This document shows positions 6,926-13,017 of a stretch of 13,017 nucleotides of DNA, one piece after another. Location: NCBI GenBank assembly GCA_013813075.1, contig JACCSI010000457.1:1-13017 (forward strand), in the 5' to 3' direction. The notes beneath the pieces were generated by a model, which did not search any database, was not told where the DNA came from, and saw nothing but the letters and a program-made list of their open reading frames with translations. The first letter of the stretch is position 1. Each line of letters begins with the position of its first letter. The stretch comes from Acidobacteriota bacterium. Lineage in GTDB: Bacteria > Acidobacteriota > Vicinamibacteria > Vicinamibacterales > UBA2999. The translations under genes were made by a program, and so were the position numbers.

Positions 6926-8572
6926 ATGATCCGCAAGGCGCTCGTGGCTCTTTCAATATCCGGTCTCGTCGCGTGCAGCCAGACGTCCGCCCCGGCGTCC
7001 TCGCCGCAGCCAGCAGGTCCCGCAGAAAACGAGATTGCGAGCGGACCGTTGACCGCGCACCTGCAGGCGCTTGCCGCGGACGACATGGGAGGTCGCGCGC
7101 CCTCTACCCCGGGCGGACAGAAGGCCGCCGACTACCTGGCCGCAGAGTTGAAAAGGCTCGGCGTCGAACCTGGCGGCGAAAGCGGCACCTACTTCCAGCA
7201 GGTCCCGATCGTCGAATCGACCGTGGATCGATCCTTCAGCCTGAGCGTGCCCGGCAACACCTACCGCTACTTCGAGGATGTGGTCGCGTTCTCTGGTACC
7301 GAACAGGCGCGCGTCAACGTGCAAGGCGACGTTGTCTTCGTTGGCCACGGCATCGTGGCGCCCGAGCAAAACTGGAACGACTATCAAGGCGCCGATGTGA
7401 AAGGCAAGTGGGTGTTGGTCATGGTGAACGATCCGCCCGCACCCGCGGGTGAACCGGACCTGTTCGGTGGCAACGCGCTCACGTATTACGGCCGCTGGAC
7501 CTACAAGTTCGAAGAGGCGGCGCGGCAGGGCGCCGCCGGCGCCATCCTGATTCACACCGACGCCTCGGCGACCTATCCGTGGCAGGTCGTGCAGTCATCC
7601 TGGAGCGGCACGCAGTATTCGTTGCCTCCAGCCGACGGCGCGCCGGCTCTTGGCGTCAAAGCCTGGATCAAAAATGACGCAGCGGTGGACCTCGTCAAGC
7701 GTGGCGGCCACAACCTCGATAAGTTGCGTGCCGAGGCGGTTACGCGCGGGTTCAAACCGGTGCCACTTAACGTGCGTGCCGCTGCGACCTTGCAGCAGCG
7801 TTCGTCGCGCAAGACCTCACCGAACGTGATTGGCGTGGTCAAGGGCACGAACGACGACGAGGCGGTCGTGTTCACCTCGCATTACGACCACTTTGGCACC
7901 CGCGACGCGCAGCCTGGCGACACGCCCGACACCGACCGCATTTTCAACGGGGCGTATGACAACGCCTCCGGTATCTCTGGTCTGCTGATGATTGCGCAGG
8001 CGATGGCCAAAGCCCCCGAAAAACCGGGTCGGTCGATGTACTTCGTGTTTACGACGGCCGAAGAGTCCGGTCTGCTCGGGGCGGAATACTTTGCGCAGCA
8101 TCCCGTTATCCCCATGGATCGGGTCACCGCGAATATCAATGTCGATGGCCTGAACTACCTCGGGTCAAGCAAGGACATCGTCTTGCTTGGCGCCGACCGA
8201 TCTTCCCTTGGGCCGATGGCCGAAGCGCTGGCGAAGGAGCGTGGGCGTTCATTGGGGGCGGATCAGCACCCAGAGCGCGGCTACTTCTTCCGCTCGGACC
8301 ATTTCCCGCTCGCGAAGGCGGGCGTTCCTGCGTTATCGATCAGCGAGCCTCGCGAGTTCACAGGCGATAATGCGGCGGAGTTGAAGAAAAAGCAGGAAGC
8401 CTACAACACGACCGATTACCACCAGCCGAGCGACGAGTACGATCCACGCTGGAACTTTGCCGGTGGAATCGAAGACCTCAAGTTCCTGGCGCAACTCGCG
8501 TGGCGTATTGCGGCCCAGTCGGACGCGCCCAGGTACAACGAAGGCGACCAGTTTGCGAACGCACGCAAATAG
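6926..8572 (+). CDS. M28-family zinc aminopeptidase, lipoprotein
   Basis: A 548-residue peptidase anchored by lipid. MIRKALVALSISGLVAC is a lipoprotein signal with lipobox LVAC (Cys17), which decides the ATG at 6926 over an in-frame ATG at 6851. A Ser/Pro/Ala-rich linker follows. Residues ~100-290 contain an inserted PA-like domain (VVFVGHGIVAPEQNWNDY, GKWVLVMVNDP, GAAGAILIHTDA). The M28 core shows all expected co-catalytic zinc residues: SHYDHFG (H319, D321), GAYDNASG (D345), TAEESGLLG (E379, E380), NINVDGLNY (D407), SDHFPLAKAGVP and DYHQPSDEYD (H499). It should remove N-terminal amino acids from peptides at the periplasmic face of the inner membrane or in the outer membrane. Length and residues are those of active family members. 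The dehydratase gene follows 33 bases downstream on the same strand, so amino acids released from peptides could be used in catabolism; this link is inference. Confidence 0.95.
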   Translation: MIRKALVALSISGLVACSQTSAPASSPQPAGPAENEIASGPLTAHLQALAADDMGGRAPSTPGGQKAADYLAAELKRLGVEPGGESGTYFQQVPIVESTVDRSFSLSVPGNTYRYFEDVVAFSGTEQARVNVQGDVVFVGHGIVAPEQNWNDYQGADVKGKWVLVMVNDPPAPAGEPDLFGGNALTYYGRWTYKFEEAARQGAAGAILIHTDASATYPWQVVQSSWSGTQYSLPPADGAPALGVKAWIKNDAAVDLVKRGGHNLDKLRAEAVTRGFKPVPLNVRAAATLQQRSSRKTSPNVIGVVKGTNDDEAVVFTSHYDHFGTRDAQPGDTPDTDRIFNGAYDNASGISGLLMIAQAMAKAPEKPGRSMYFVFTTAEESGLLGAEYFAQHPVIPMDRVTANINVDGLNYLGSSKDIVLLGADRSSLGPMAEALAKERGRSLGADQHPERGYFFRSDHFPLAKAGVPALSISEPREFTGDNAAELKKKQEAYNTTDYHQPSDEYDPRWNFAGGIEDLKFLAQLAWRIAAQSDAPRYNEGDQFANARK

Positions 8573-8605
8573 CCACACCAAGCACACACCGGACAACACG
8601 GCACG

Positions 8606-9586
8606 ATGATCACAAAGAGCGCTCTCGTTAGTCTGGCCGAGATCGAAGCTGCCGCGGTCCGCATCCGGCCCGCCGCGCGCATTACCCCGTTGATCGAGGT
8701 GCTGTATCCGGGCACCACGGCGACCGATGCCACGCTGTTTCTCAAGTGTGAAAACTTCCAGCCGATGGGCGCGTTCAAGATTCGCGGTGCCTACAATATG
8801 GTGGCGCAACTCTCCGCGGATGAACTCGCGCGTGGCGTCATCACGTACTCGTCCGGCAACCACGGTCAGGCGGTCGCTCTTGCCGCCCGTGCGCTTGGCG
8901 CCAAGGCCGTGATTGTGATGCCAACCACGGCACCGAAGGTGAAGGTCGAGGGCGCTCGTGGCTATGGTGCAGAAGTAGTGTTCGCCGGCACCACCTCGCT
9001 CGATCGTAAAGTCAAGGCGGAGGAGATTGCTGCCGAGCGAAACCTGGCTATGGTGCCGCCGTTTGATCATCCAATGGTGATCGCGGGGCAGGGCACGGTC
9101 GCGCTCGAGATTCTCGATCAGTGCCCGAGGGTTGGGTGCGTGGTCGTGGAAGTCGGCGGTGGGGGGCTCAGCTCCGGCGTATCAGCCGCAATCAAGCAGC
9201 GCCATCCTGCCATTCGCGTCGTTGGCGTCGAGCCCGAAGGTGCTGCCAAGATGAAGCGCTCGCTCGAAGCGGGACGGCCGGTGACGCTCGCCCGCGTCGG
9301 CAGCATTGCGGATGGCCTCATGACCGTGCGGCCCGGCGACCTGACGTTCGAACACGTGCGGACGTTCGTGGACGAGGTCGTGACGGTGTCGGATCGCGAC
9401 ATGATTCGCGCAATCGCCTGGCTGTACCGTCATGCCCGCATCGTCGTCGAACCAAGTGGTGCGGTGACGACGGCGGCTGTCATGCTTGGCCTTGGTGGGA
9501 TTGATCCGGTCAACGGTCCCGTCGTTGCCATCATCAGTGGGGGCAATGTCGAAGCGCACAAGTACGCGGAATACATCACGAGTTGA
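8606..9586 (+). CDS. PLP-dependent threonine/serine dehydratase (fold type II)
   Basis: A 326-residue enzyme that deaminates threonine to 2-oxobutanoate and ammonia, or serine to pyruvate; serine racemase activity is a possible alternative in this family. MGAFKIRGAYN holds the Schiff-base lysine (K58), SSGNHGQAVA (82-91) the substrate and cofactor asparagine loop, VEVGGGGLSSG (181-191) the glycine-rich phosphate-binding loop, and ISGGNVE (310-316) the serine near the pyridine nitrogen. The protein ends right after the catalytic domain. It therefore lacks the C-terminal ACT-like domain of feedback-inhibited biosynthetic IlvA and resembles short catabolic (TdcB-like) or racemase-like forms. Its ATG has no clear ribosome-binding site. 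It lies 33 bases after the peptidase and 1 base before the small membrane-protein gene, suggesting one transcript. Confidence 0.94.
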   Translation: MITKSALVSLAEIEAAAVRIRPAARITPLIEVLYPGTTATDATLFLKCENFQPMGAFKIRGAYNMVAQLSADELARGVITYSSGNHGQAVALAARALGAKAVIVMPTTAPKVKVEGARGYGAEVVFAGTTSLDRKVKAEEIAAERNLAMVPPFDHPMVIAGQGTVALEILDQCPRVGCVVVEVGGGGLSSGVSAAIKQRHPAIRVVGVEPEGAAKMKRSLEAGRPVTLARVGSIADGLMTVRPGDLTFEHVRTFVDEVVTVSDRDMIRAIAWLYRHARIVVEPSGAVTTAAVMLGLGGIDPVNGPVVAIISGGNVEAHKYAEYITS

Positions 9587-9587
9587 C

Positions 9588-9923
9588 GTGAACCTCGAGA
9601 GCCCGCGGCTCCACCTGTTGCTGATGGTGGCGCTGTGCGCCGCTGGAGGGCTGGTCGCGATTGGTTACGTCATTTACACCGCGCCGGTGTTGCTCGGCGA
9701 GATTGCACTGGACGCCGCCGTCGTCTCTGGCCTCTATCGCCGTCTCAGCAAGAAGGAGCCCTCCCATCGGGCGTCCACGACGGTGAAACACACGTCGATG
9801 CCAGCCATCGTTCTACTGTGCTTTGTCGCCGTCGCTGGATACGCGATGGAACAGGTTGCGCCAGAGGCGCGCTCAATCGGTGGCGTGGTGCGCAGGCTTA
9901 GCGAACGAGCCCTCGCGCTTTGA
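9588..9923 (+). CDS. Small two-helix membrane protein of unknown function
   Basis: About 111 residues from GTG 9588, one base after the dehydratase stop. It has two hydrophobic segments: LHLLLMVALCAAGGLVAIGYVIY (about 8-30), continuing into a less hydrophobic APVLLGEIALDAAVVSGLY, and MPAIVLLCFVAVAGYAM (about 71-87). Between them is a basic linker (YRRLSKKEPSHR), and the tail EQVAPEARSIGGVVRR is polar. I recall similar small proteins with the endings APVLL.E and APEARSIG in other bacteria, but know no function. An upstream ATG at 9546 preceded by GGGGG would add 14 residues and overlap the dehydratase by 41 bases; those codons use the third position unlike the rest, so I prefer GTG. The 3' end overlaps the converging cca gene by 26 bases. 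Coding potential and hydrophobicity support a real gene. Confidence 0.7.
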   Translation: MNLESPRLHLLLMVALCAAGGLVAIGYVIYTAPVLLGEIALDAAVVSGLYRRLSKKEPSHRASTTVKHTSMPAIVLLCFVAVAGYAMEQVAPEARSIGGVVRRLSERALAL

Positions 9924-11274
9924 CCACGGCCGCTTCCAGATCCGCCACCACGCCATCGAGTTGCAACTCGTAAACGACCTTCAGTATCCGCCCCATCTCC
10001 GGGCCAGGCGCGACGCCCAGGTTGAGCAGGTGCCGGCCCATCAGGAGCGGTTCTGGCGGTTTGTGCTCGACGCCGAGACTCCGCGCCTTGTCGAGAAACC
10101 AATCCATCGCCGTGCAATCGAAGTGCCCGCCGCGCCCCAGGCAGTCAGCTTTCGCCACCCGCGCCAGTAGTTCCATGTCGACCTTCTGCGCGAGCCGTCG
10201 AAACGCGCCATCGGACACCTCGTCGCGCACGTTGTAAAACGCCCCTGGCTTCAGATGATGCGCGGTAATCCCGAGCACCTGCGTGCGCACGTCGAACGCG
10301 TCGAGGGCATGGATGTTCAACCGCTCGAGCAGTTGTGTCGCCGGGCCAACCCCGGCCTCCTCGTGTGCCAGCGAGCGAATCCGGCCGTCGATCAACGCGG
10401 TTGTCGATGGCTTGCCGAAATCGTGACACACCGCTCCGAGCATGACCGTGGCCAGCCGCGCCCGATCGAGATCACCGTTGCGCTGCCGCGCCTCGTCAAT
10501 CACCATCAGCGTGTGAGTCCACACGTCGCCCTCGGGATGCCATGCGGGCTCCTGCGGACACCCAATGAGTGCGTGCATCTCCGGCAGCAATCTCGCAGTG
10601 ACATCGACATCGCGCGCCAGCATGAAGCCAATCGAAGGCCGCGTCGCTCTGAGCAGCAGTTTTTCGATCTCGCCCCAGACGCGTTCGGCCGGCAAATCGT
10701 CGAGCGGGATACGGCGGCAGATCTCTTTTGTCGCGGCGTCCGCGGAGAGGTTGAAGCGCGCGGCGAACTGCACGGCGCGTAACACCCGCAGTGAATCGTC
10801 GGCGAAGGTGTCGGCGTCGACGATTCGCAGCACTCGTCGTGTCAGATCGTCGCGGCCGCGGAATGGATCGATGTACTCGTCGGTCAACGGGTCCCACGAG
10901 ATGGCGTTGACCGTGAAGTCGCGGCGCCGCGCGGCGTCTTCGAAGGACATCTCCGGATCGCCCGTGACGGCAAAACCTTTGTGCCCGCGGCCCGTCTTCG
11001 ATTCGCGCCGCGGCAGGGCCACGTCCACGTCGCCAATTTTGTAGACCGAGAAATGTTGGCCAACGGCTTCGACGCGGCCAATCCGCTCGAGCAGTGCCCG
11101 CAGCCGATCCTCTCGGATGCCGAAGACTTCGACGTCGATTTCCGTCGATTCTTCGGCCGGCACGCCGAGCAGCCGATCGCGCACGTAGCCGCCGACGACC
11201 ACCGCCCTGCCGCCGCAATCGCGGACGTGGCGCCCGATCACCAGAGCTTGTGCGAAAGGCGTCGCGGTCGTCAC
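9898..11274 (-). CDS. cca: CCA-adding tRNA nucleotidyltransferase / poly(A) polymerase family with HD domain
   Basis: A 458-residue class II nucleotidyltransferase that adds or repairs the 3'-CCA end of tRNA from CTP and ATP. It shows [12 protein letters not shown] (27-37), the metal-binding EIDVEV (D47, E49), [10 protein letters not shown] (D84), RRDFTVNAI (117-125, the flexible loop used in specificity switching), the DPFRGRDDL loop (136-144) and [14 protein letters not shown] (161-174, neck). The second half carries an HD phosphohydrolase-like domain with WTHTLMVI (H253) and CHDFGKP (H283, D284), as in bacterial CCA enzymes with 2',3'-cyclic phosphodiesterase activity. The start is GTG 11274, six bases after a TACAAT box. 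The family also includes poly(A) polymerases and CC- or A-adding enzymes; one copy alone does not settle which, but CCA addition is most likely. Confidence 0.93.
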   Translation of the reverse strand: MTTATPFAQALVIGRHVRDCGGRAVVVGGYVRDRLLGVPAEESTEIDVEVFGIREDRLRALLERIGRVEAVGQHFSVYKIGDVDVALPRRESKTGRGHKGFAVTGDPEMSFEDAARRRDFTVNAISWDPLTDEYIDPFRGRDDLTRRVLRIVDADTFADDSLRVLRAVQFAARFNLSADAATKEICRRIPLDDLPAERVWGEIEKLLLRATRPSIGFMLARDVDVTARLLPEMHALIGCPQEPAWHPEGDVWTHTLMVIDEARQRNGDLDRARLATVMLGAVCHDFGKPSTTALIDGRIRSLAHEEAGVGPATQLLERLNIHALDAFDVRTQVLGITAHHLKPGAFYNVRDEVSDGAFRRLAQKVDMELLARVAKADCLGRGGHFDCTAMDWFLDKARSLGVEHKPPEPLLMGRHLLNLGVAPGPEMGRILKVVYELQLDGVVADLEAAVVKARGLVR

Positions 11275-11280
11275 CGGCCA

Positions 11281-11308
11281 ATTGTAGGATCGACTGGTGT
11301 CGTTTCAC
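11281..11308 (-). promoter_or_regulatory. Promoter of cca, probably leaderless
   Basis: Read leftward, GTGAAA (11308-11303, 4 of 6 to TTGACA) and TACAAT (11286-11281, 5 of 6 to TATAAT) are 16 bases apart. The -10 box ends 6 bases before the GTG start at 11274, so the transcript should begin at or almost at the start codon. There is no Shine-Dalgarno sequence. The -35 lies inside the divergent DUF1990 reading frame. Confidence 0.45.
11285..11290 (+). promoter_or_regulatory. -10-like element of the DUF1990 gene
   Basis: TAGGAT (4 of 6) ends 6 bases before the GTG at 11297 and overlaps the opposite-strand -10 of cca by two bases. A -35 is not recognisable, so the call rests on position and on the same spacing seen for cca and the peptidase gene. 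Confidence 0.28.
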
Positions 11309-11884
11309 CTGCGCTGCCCATCCGAGCGCACGGTTGCCGCATCTCTCGCCGCCGCGCAGCATCAGTCCTTGACGTATCAGCCGATCGGGCTGGCCCTGGC
11401 GCCTCGCGTGGGCTACTGGACTGACGACGCCGGTGCGGTGATCGGGCAGGGCGACGCAGCGTTCGCGCGCGCGCGTCGGGCGCTGGAGCAATGGCAGCAG
11501 TTCGATCTCGGCTGGACACAGGTGTTTCCCAAACGCGCTGCCATCGTCGAGGGCACAGTCGTCGTGGTGCGGGTGCGACATCTGCGGTTCTGGTCGTTGA
11601 ATCCCTGTCGCATCGTGTCAACCCGCGAGACCGCACACGAATTCTCGTTTGCCTATGGCACGCTCCCGACCCATGCAGAATCGGGTGAAGAGATCTTCAA
11701 AGTCACACTCGACGCCGCCACAGGCGACGTGCGCTACGACATCAGGGCGGTATCACGCGCGCAGGCGCTGCTGGCGAAACTGGGCGGGCCAGTCACCCGG
11801 GGATGGCAAGCGCGCTTTCGCGACCACTCGATTGCGGCCATGCGGCGTGCGATCGTCAATGACAAGGCACACCCGCACGGATAG
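11297..11884 (+). CDS. DUF1990 family protein
   Basis: A 195-residue soluble protein from GTG 11297. It matches the pattern I know for DUF1990 proteins: LTYQPIGLA near the N-terminus, then GQGDAAFARARRALEQWQQF, and a C-terminal half with PCRIVSTRETAHEFSFAYGTLPTHAESGEE, the family's most typical segment, followed by FKVTLD and LLAKLGGPVTRGWQARF. No catalytic motif, signal peptide or membrane helix is apparent. The biochemical role of the family is not known to me. Its start is only 22 bases from that of the divergent cca gene, which makes overlapping promoters likely. Family membership is likely from the motif series; function is open. Confidence 0.85.
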   Translation: MSFHLRCPSERTVAASLAAAQHQSLTYQPIGLALAPRVGYWTDDAGAVIGQGDAAFARARRALEQWQQFDLGWTQVFPKRAAIVEGTVVVVRVRHLRFWSLNPCRIVSTRETAHEFSFAYGTLPTHAESGEEIFKVTLDAATGDVRYDIRAVSRAQALLAKLGGPVTRGWQARFRDHSIAAMRRAIVNDKAHPHG

Positions 11885-11930
11885 CATTGCATACCCAGTG
11901 TCACCGGTTCTCGGCAGAGCAGGCGGGTTC

Positions 11931-11956
11931 TTGCGACTCGCAACTGGCGGTCCGCC
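11931..11956. repeat. Two adjacent short inverted repeats upstream of the GNAT-NUDIX gene
   Basis: TTGCGA-C-TCGCAA (11931-11943) is a perfect 6+6 palindrome around one base, and GGCGG-T-CCGCC (11946-11956) is a perfect 5+5 palindrome two bases later. The second ends three bases before the GTG at 11960. They could be an operator or an RNA hairpin over the start; in GC-rich DNA such short palindromes also occur by chance. Confidence 0.35.
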
Positions 11957-11959
11957 GCC

Positions 11960-12862
11960 GTGATCCTACGCCGCGCGCGAATGAGCGACCGCGAGGACGT
12001 GTGGTCGATTTTCCATGCTGTCGTCTCGACCGGCGACACCTACGCGTTCGCGCCGGATACCTCAGTGGCTGTTGCCGCCGACTACTTTGTGGGCTCGGAG
12101 ATGGTGGCATTCGTGGCCGAGGTCGATGGACGTGTCGTCGGCATGTACAAACTGATTCCGAACCGCCGCGATCTGGGCGCGCACGTGGCCAACGCGTCGT
12201 TCATGGTCCATCCGGAGGCCGCCGGCCGCGGCATTGGCCGGGCGCTGGGGGACCACTGCCTGCGACAGGCCCGGGTGCGCGGCTTTGCTGCCATGCAATT
12301 TAATTTCGTGGTCAGCACCAACACCCGCGGTGTGGCGCTGTGGCAGAGTCTTGGTTTCGTGGTGATGGCCACCCTGCCAAACGCTTTTCGACACCAGCGG
12401 CACGGTCTGGTTGACGCATACGTCATGTTTCGATCGCTCGACGACATCGTGCCCGTGTTTGGCGCCGCGCGCCCGGACATCAGCCCGATCGCGCGACCAA
12501 GTGCCTATGCGCTGATCTACGACGAGCAGCGAAGAGTGGCTGTCGTTCGCGCCGGCGGCGGCATCTTGCTGCCTGGGGGTGGTATCGACGATGGCGAGAC
12601 GCCGGAGGAGGCCGCAGTACGCGAGTCAGCCGAGGAGTGTGCCTTGGAGATTCGTGTCGTCGGTCCACGCGGGAGGGCCGTGCAGTTTGTGCACGCCCGC
12701 GAGACCAAGGACTGTTTCGAGAAGCACAGCACCTTCTTCGAGGCCACTCCCGTCTCCACACGTCAGGGCGTCATTCCTGACCATAGCTGGCAATGGCTTT
12801 CACCCGCCGCGGCACAATGGGCATTAACCTACCCGAGTCACCGATGGGCACTCAATACATAG
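11960..12862 (+). CDS. GNAT acetyltransferase fused to NUDIX hydrolase
   Basis: A 300-residue two-domain protein from GTG 11960, chosen because ILRRARMSD fits the first strand of GNAT proteins. Residues ~1-160 form a GNAT N-acetyltransferase with DTYAF, VVGMYKLIPN, VHPEAAGRGIGRAL (acetyl-CoA loop R90-G-I-G-R-A) and NTRGVALWQSLGF. Residues ~175-290 form a NUDIX domain: the box GGIDDGE-x7-RESAEECAL (207-229) keeps the Gly, Glu and REx2EE metal residues, but the usual GU ending is AL and the U after RE is Ser. NUDIX enzymes hydrolyse nucleoside diphosphates linked to other groups; GNAT domains acetylate amines. A shared substrate or pathway is suggested by the fusion but not identified. The next gene overlaps its end by 19 bases. 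No Shine-Dalgarno is visible; two small inverted repeats precede it. Confidence 0.9.
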   Translation: MILRRARMSDREDVWSIFHAVVSTGDTYAFAPDTSVAVAADYFVGSEMVAFVAEVDGRVVGMYKLIPNRRDLGAHVANASFMVHPEAAGRGIGRALGDHCLRQARVRGFAAMQFNFVVSTNTRGVALWQSLGFVVMATLPNAFRHQRHGLVDAYVMFRSLDDIVPVFGAARPDISPIARPSAYALIYDEQRRVAVVRAGGGILLPGGGIDDGETPEEAAVRESAEECALEIRVVGPRGRAVQFVHARETKDCFEKHSTFFEATPVSTRQGVIPDHSWQWLSPAAAQWALTYPSHRWALNT

Positions 12863-13017
12863 CGTTTCTGCGCGCCATCAATGTTGGCGGGCATATCGTT
12901 AAAATGGCGGAGCTGAAGAAAGTGTTCGAAGCCGCGCGGCTCGACGACGTCGCGACGTTCATTGCCAGCGGTAACGTGATCTTCTCGTCACGGGCCAGGG
13001 ATGCCGCAAAACTGGAG
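12844..13017 (+). CDS. DUF1697 family protein, N-terminal part, cut by window end
   Basis: The visible 58 residues start MGTQYIAFLRAINVGGHIVKM and continue with AELKKVFEAA and TFIASGNVIFSS, the characteristic N-terminal pattern of DUF1697 (YIALLRGINVGG...M.EL...SGNVVF). The ATG overlaps the end of the GNAT-NUDIX gene by 19 bases in another frame, so the two are probably translated from one mRNA. The family's function is not known to me, and the rest of the gene lies beyond the window. Confidence 0.88.
   Translation, partial: MGTQYIAFLRAINVGGHIVKMAELKKVFEAARLDDVATFIASGNVIFSSRARDAAKLE

Noticed and set aside
483..7049. A 17-base direct repeat, GATTGCGAGCGGACCGT, at 483-499 and 7033-7049
   Set aside because: One copy is antisense within the helicase extension and the other is in the peptidase gene. 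There is no shared context, no further copies were noticed, and the flanks differ, so chance similarity in GC-rich DNA is the simplest explanation.
10496..11581. A minus-strand open frame of about 361 codons spanning cca and the DUF1990 gene
   Set aside because: It is Arg-rich and motif-free and conflicts with two well-supported genes, one of them on the other strand.

Overview
This is an ordinary-looking chromosomal stretch from a GC-rich bacterium. It carries twelve protein genes packed on both strands, ten complete and one cut at each end. I see no tRNA or rRNA gene, insertion sequence, integrase, CRISPR array or tract of deviating composition. The gene mix suggests an environmental, Acidobacteriota-like organism: an IF-1 paralogue beside a DEAD-box helicase, a long AMP-ligase/ACP/PlsC fusion, a diadenylate-cyclase-like protein, an exported kinase-fold protein and an M28 lipoprotein peptidase. 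That assignment comes from family memory and is not proven by the sequence.

Layout. Positions 1-3424 read leftward: an ATP-dependent RNA helicase cut by the window edge, a short IF-1-type protein, and a three-domain acyl-activating/acyl-transferring protein. Back to back with the last, across only about 60 bases, a rightward gene (3484-4869) encodes a protein whose C-terminal domain looks like a diverged DisA_N/DAC cyclase domain. An atypical SDR/epimerase follows (4909-5817). A leftward gene (5889-6755) encodes an exported protein with PI3K/HipA-like kinase motifs. A rightward block (6926-9923) holds an M28 peptidase lipoprotein, a PLP-dependent threonine/serine dehydratase and a small two-helix membrane protein. 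The last overlaps the tail of the leftward CCA-adding enzyme (9898-11274). Divergent from it, 22 bases away, starts a DUF1990 protein. Then come a GNAT-NUDIX fusion and, overlapping its end, a DUF1697 gene cut by the window edge.

How the genes relate. infA and the helicase are probably co-transcribed and could act together on mRNA structure. The acyl-ligase/acyltransferase and the DAC-like gene share a divergent control region, but any functional link is speculative. The remaining genes look like independent housekeeping or accessory functions.

Most unusual points: (1) the DAC-like protein keeps the DGA motif but has RTT where cyclases have RHR; (2) the exported protein keeps kinase catalytic residues; (3) the AMP-ligase/ACP/PlsC order is opposite to that of Aas; (4) several start codons lie only 6-8 bases downstream of -10-like hexamers, suggesting leaderless transcripts. 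There is no gene-free gap over 300 bases; the largest, about 170 bases at 6756-6925, holds divergent promoters. I found no convincing rho-independent terminator.
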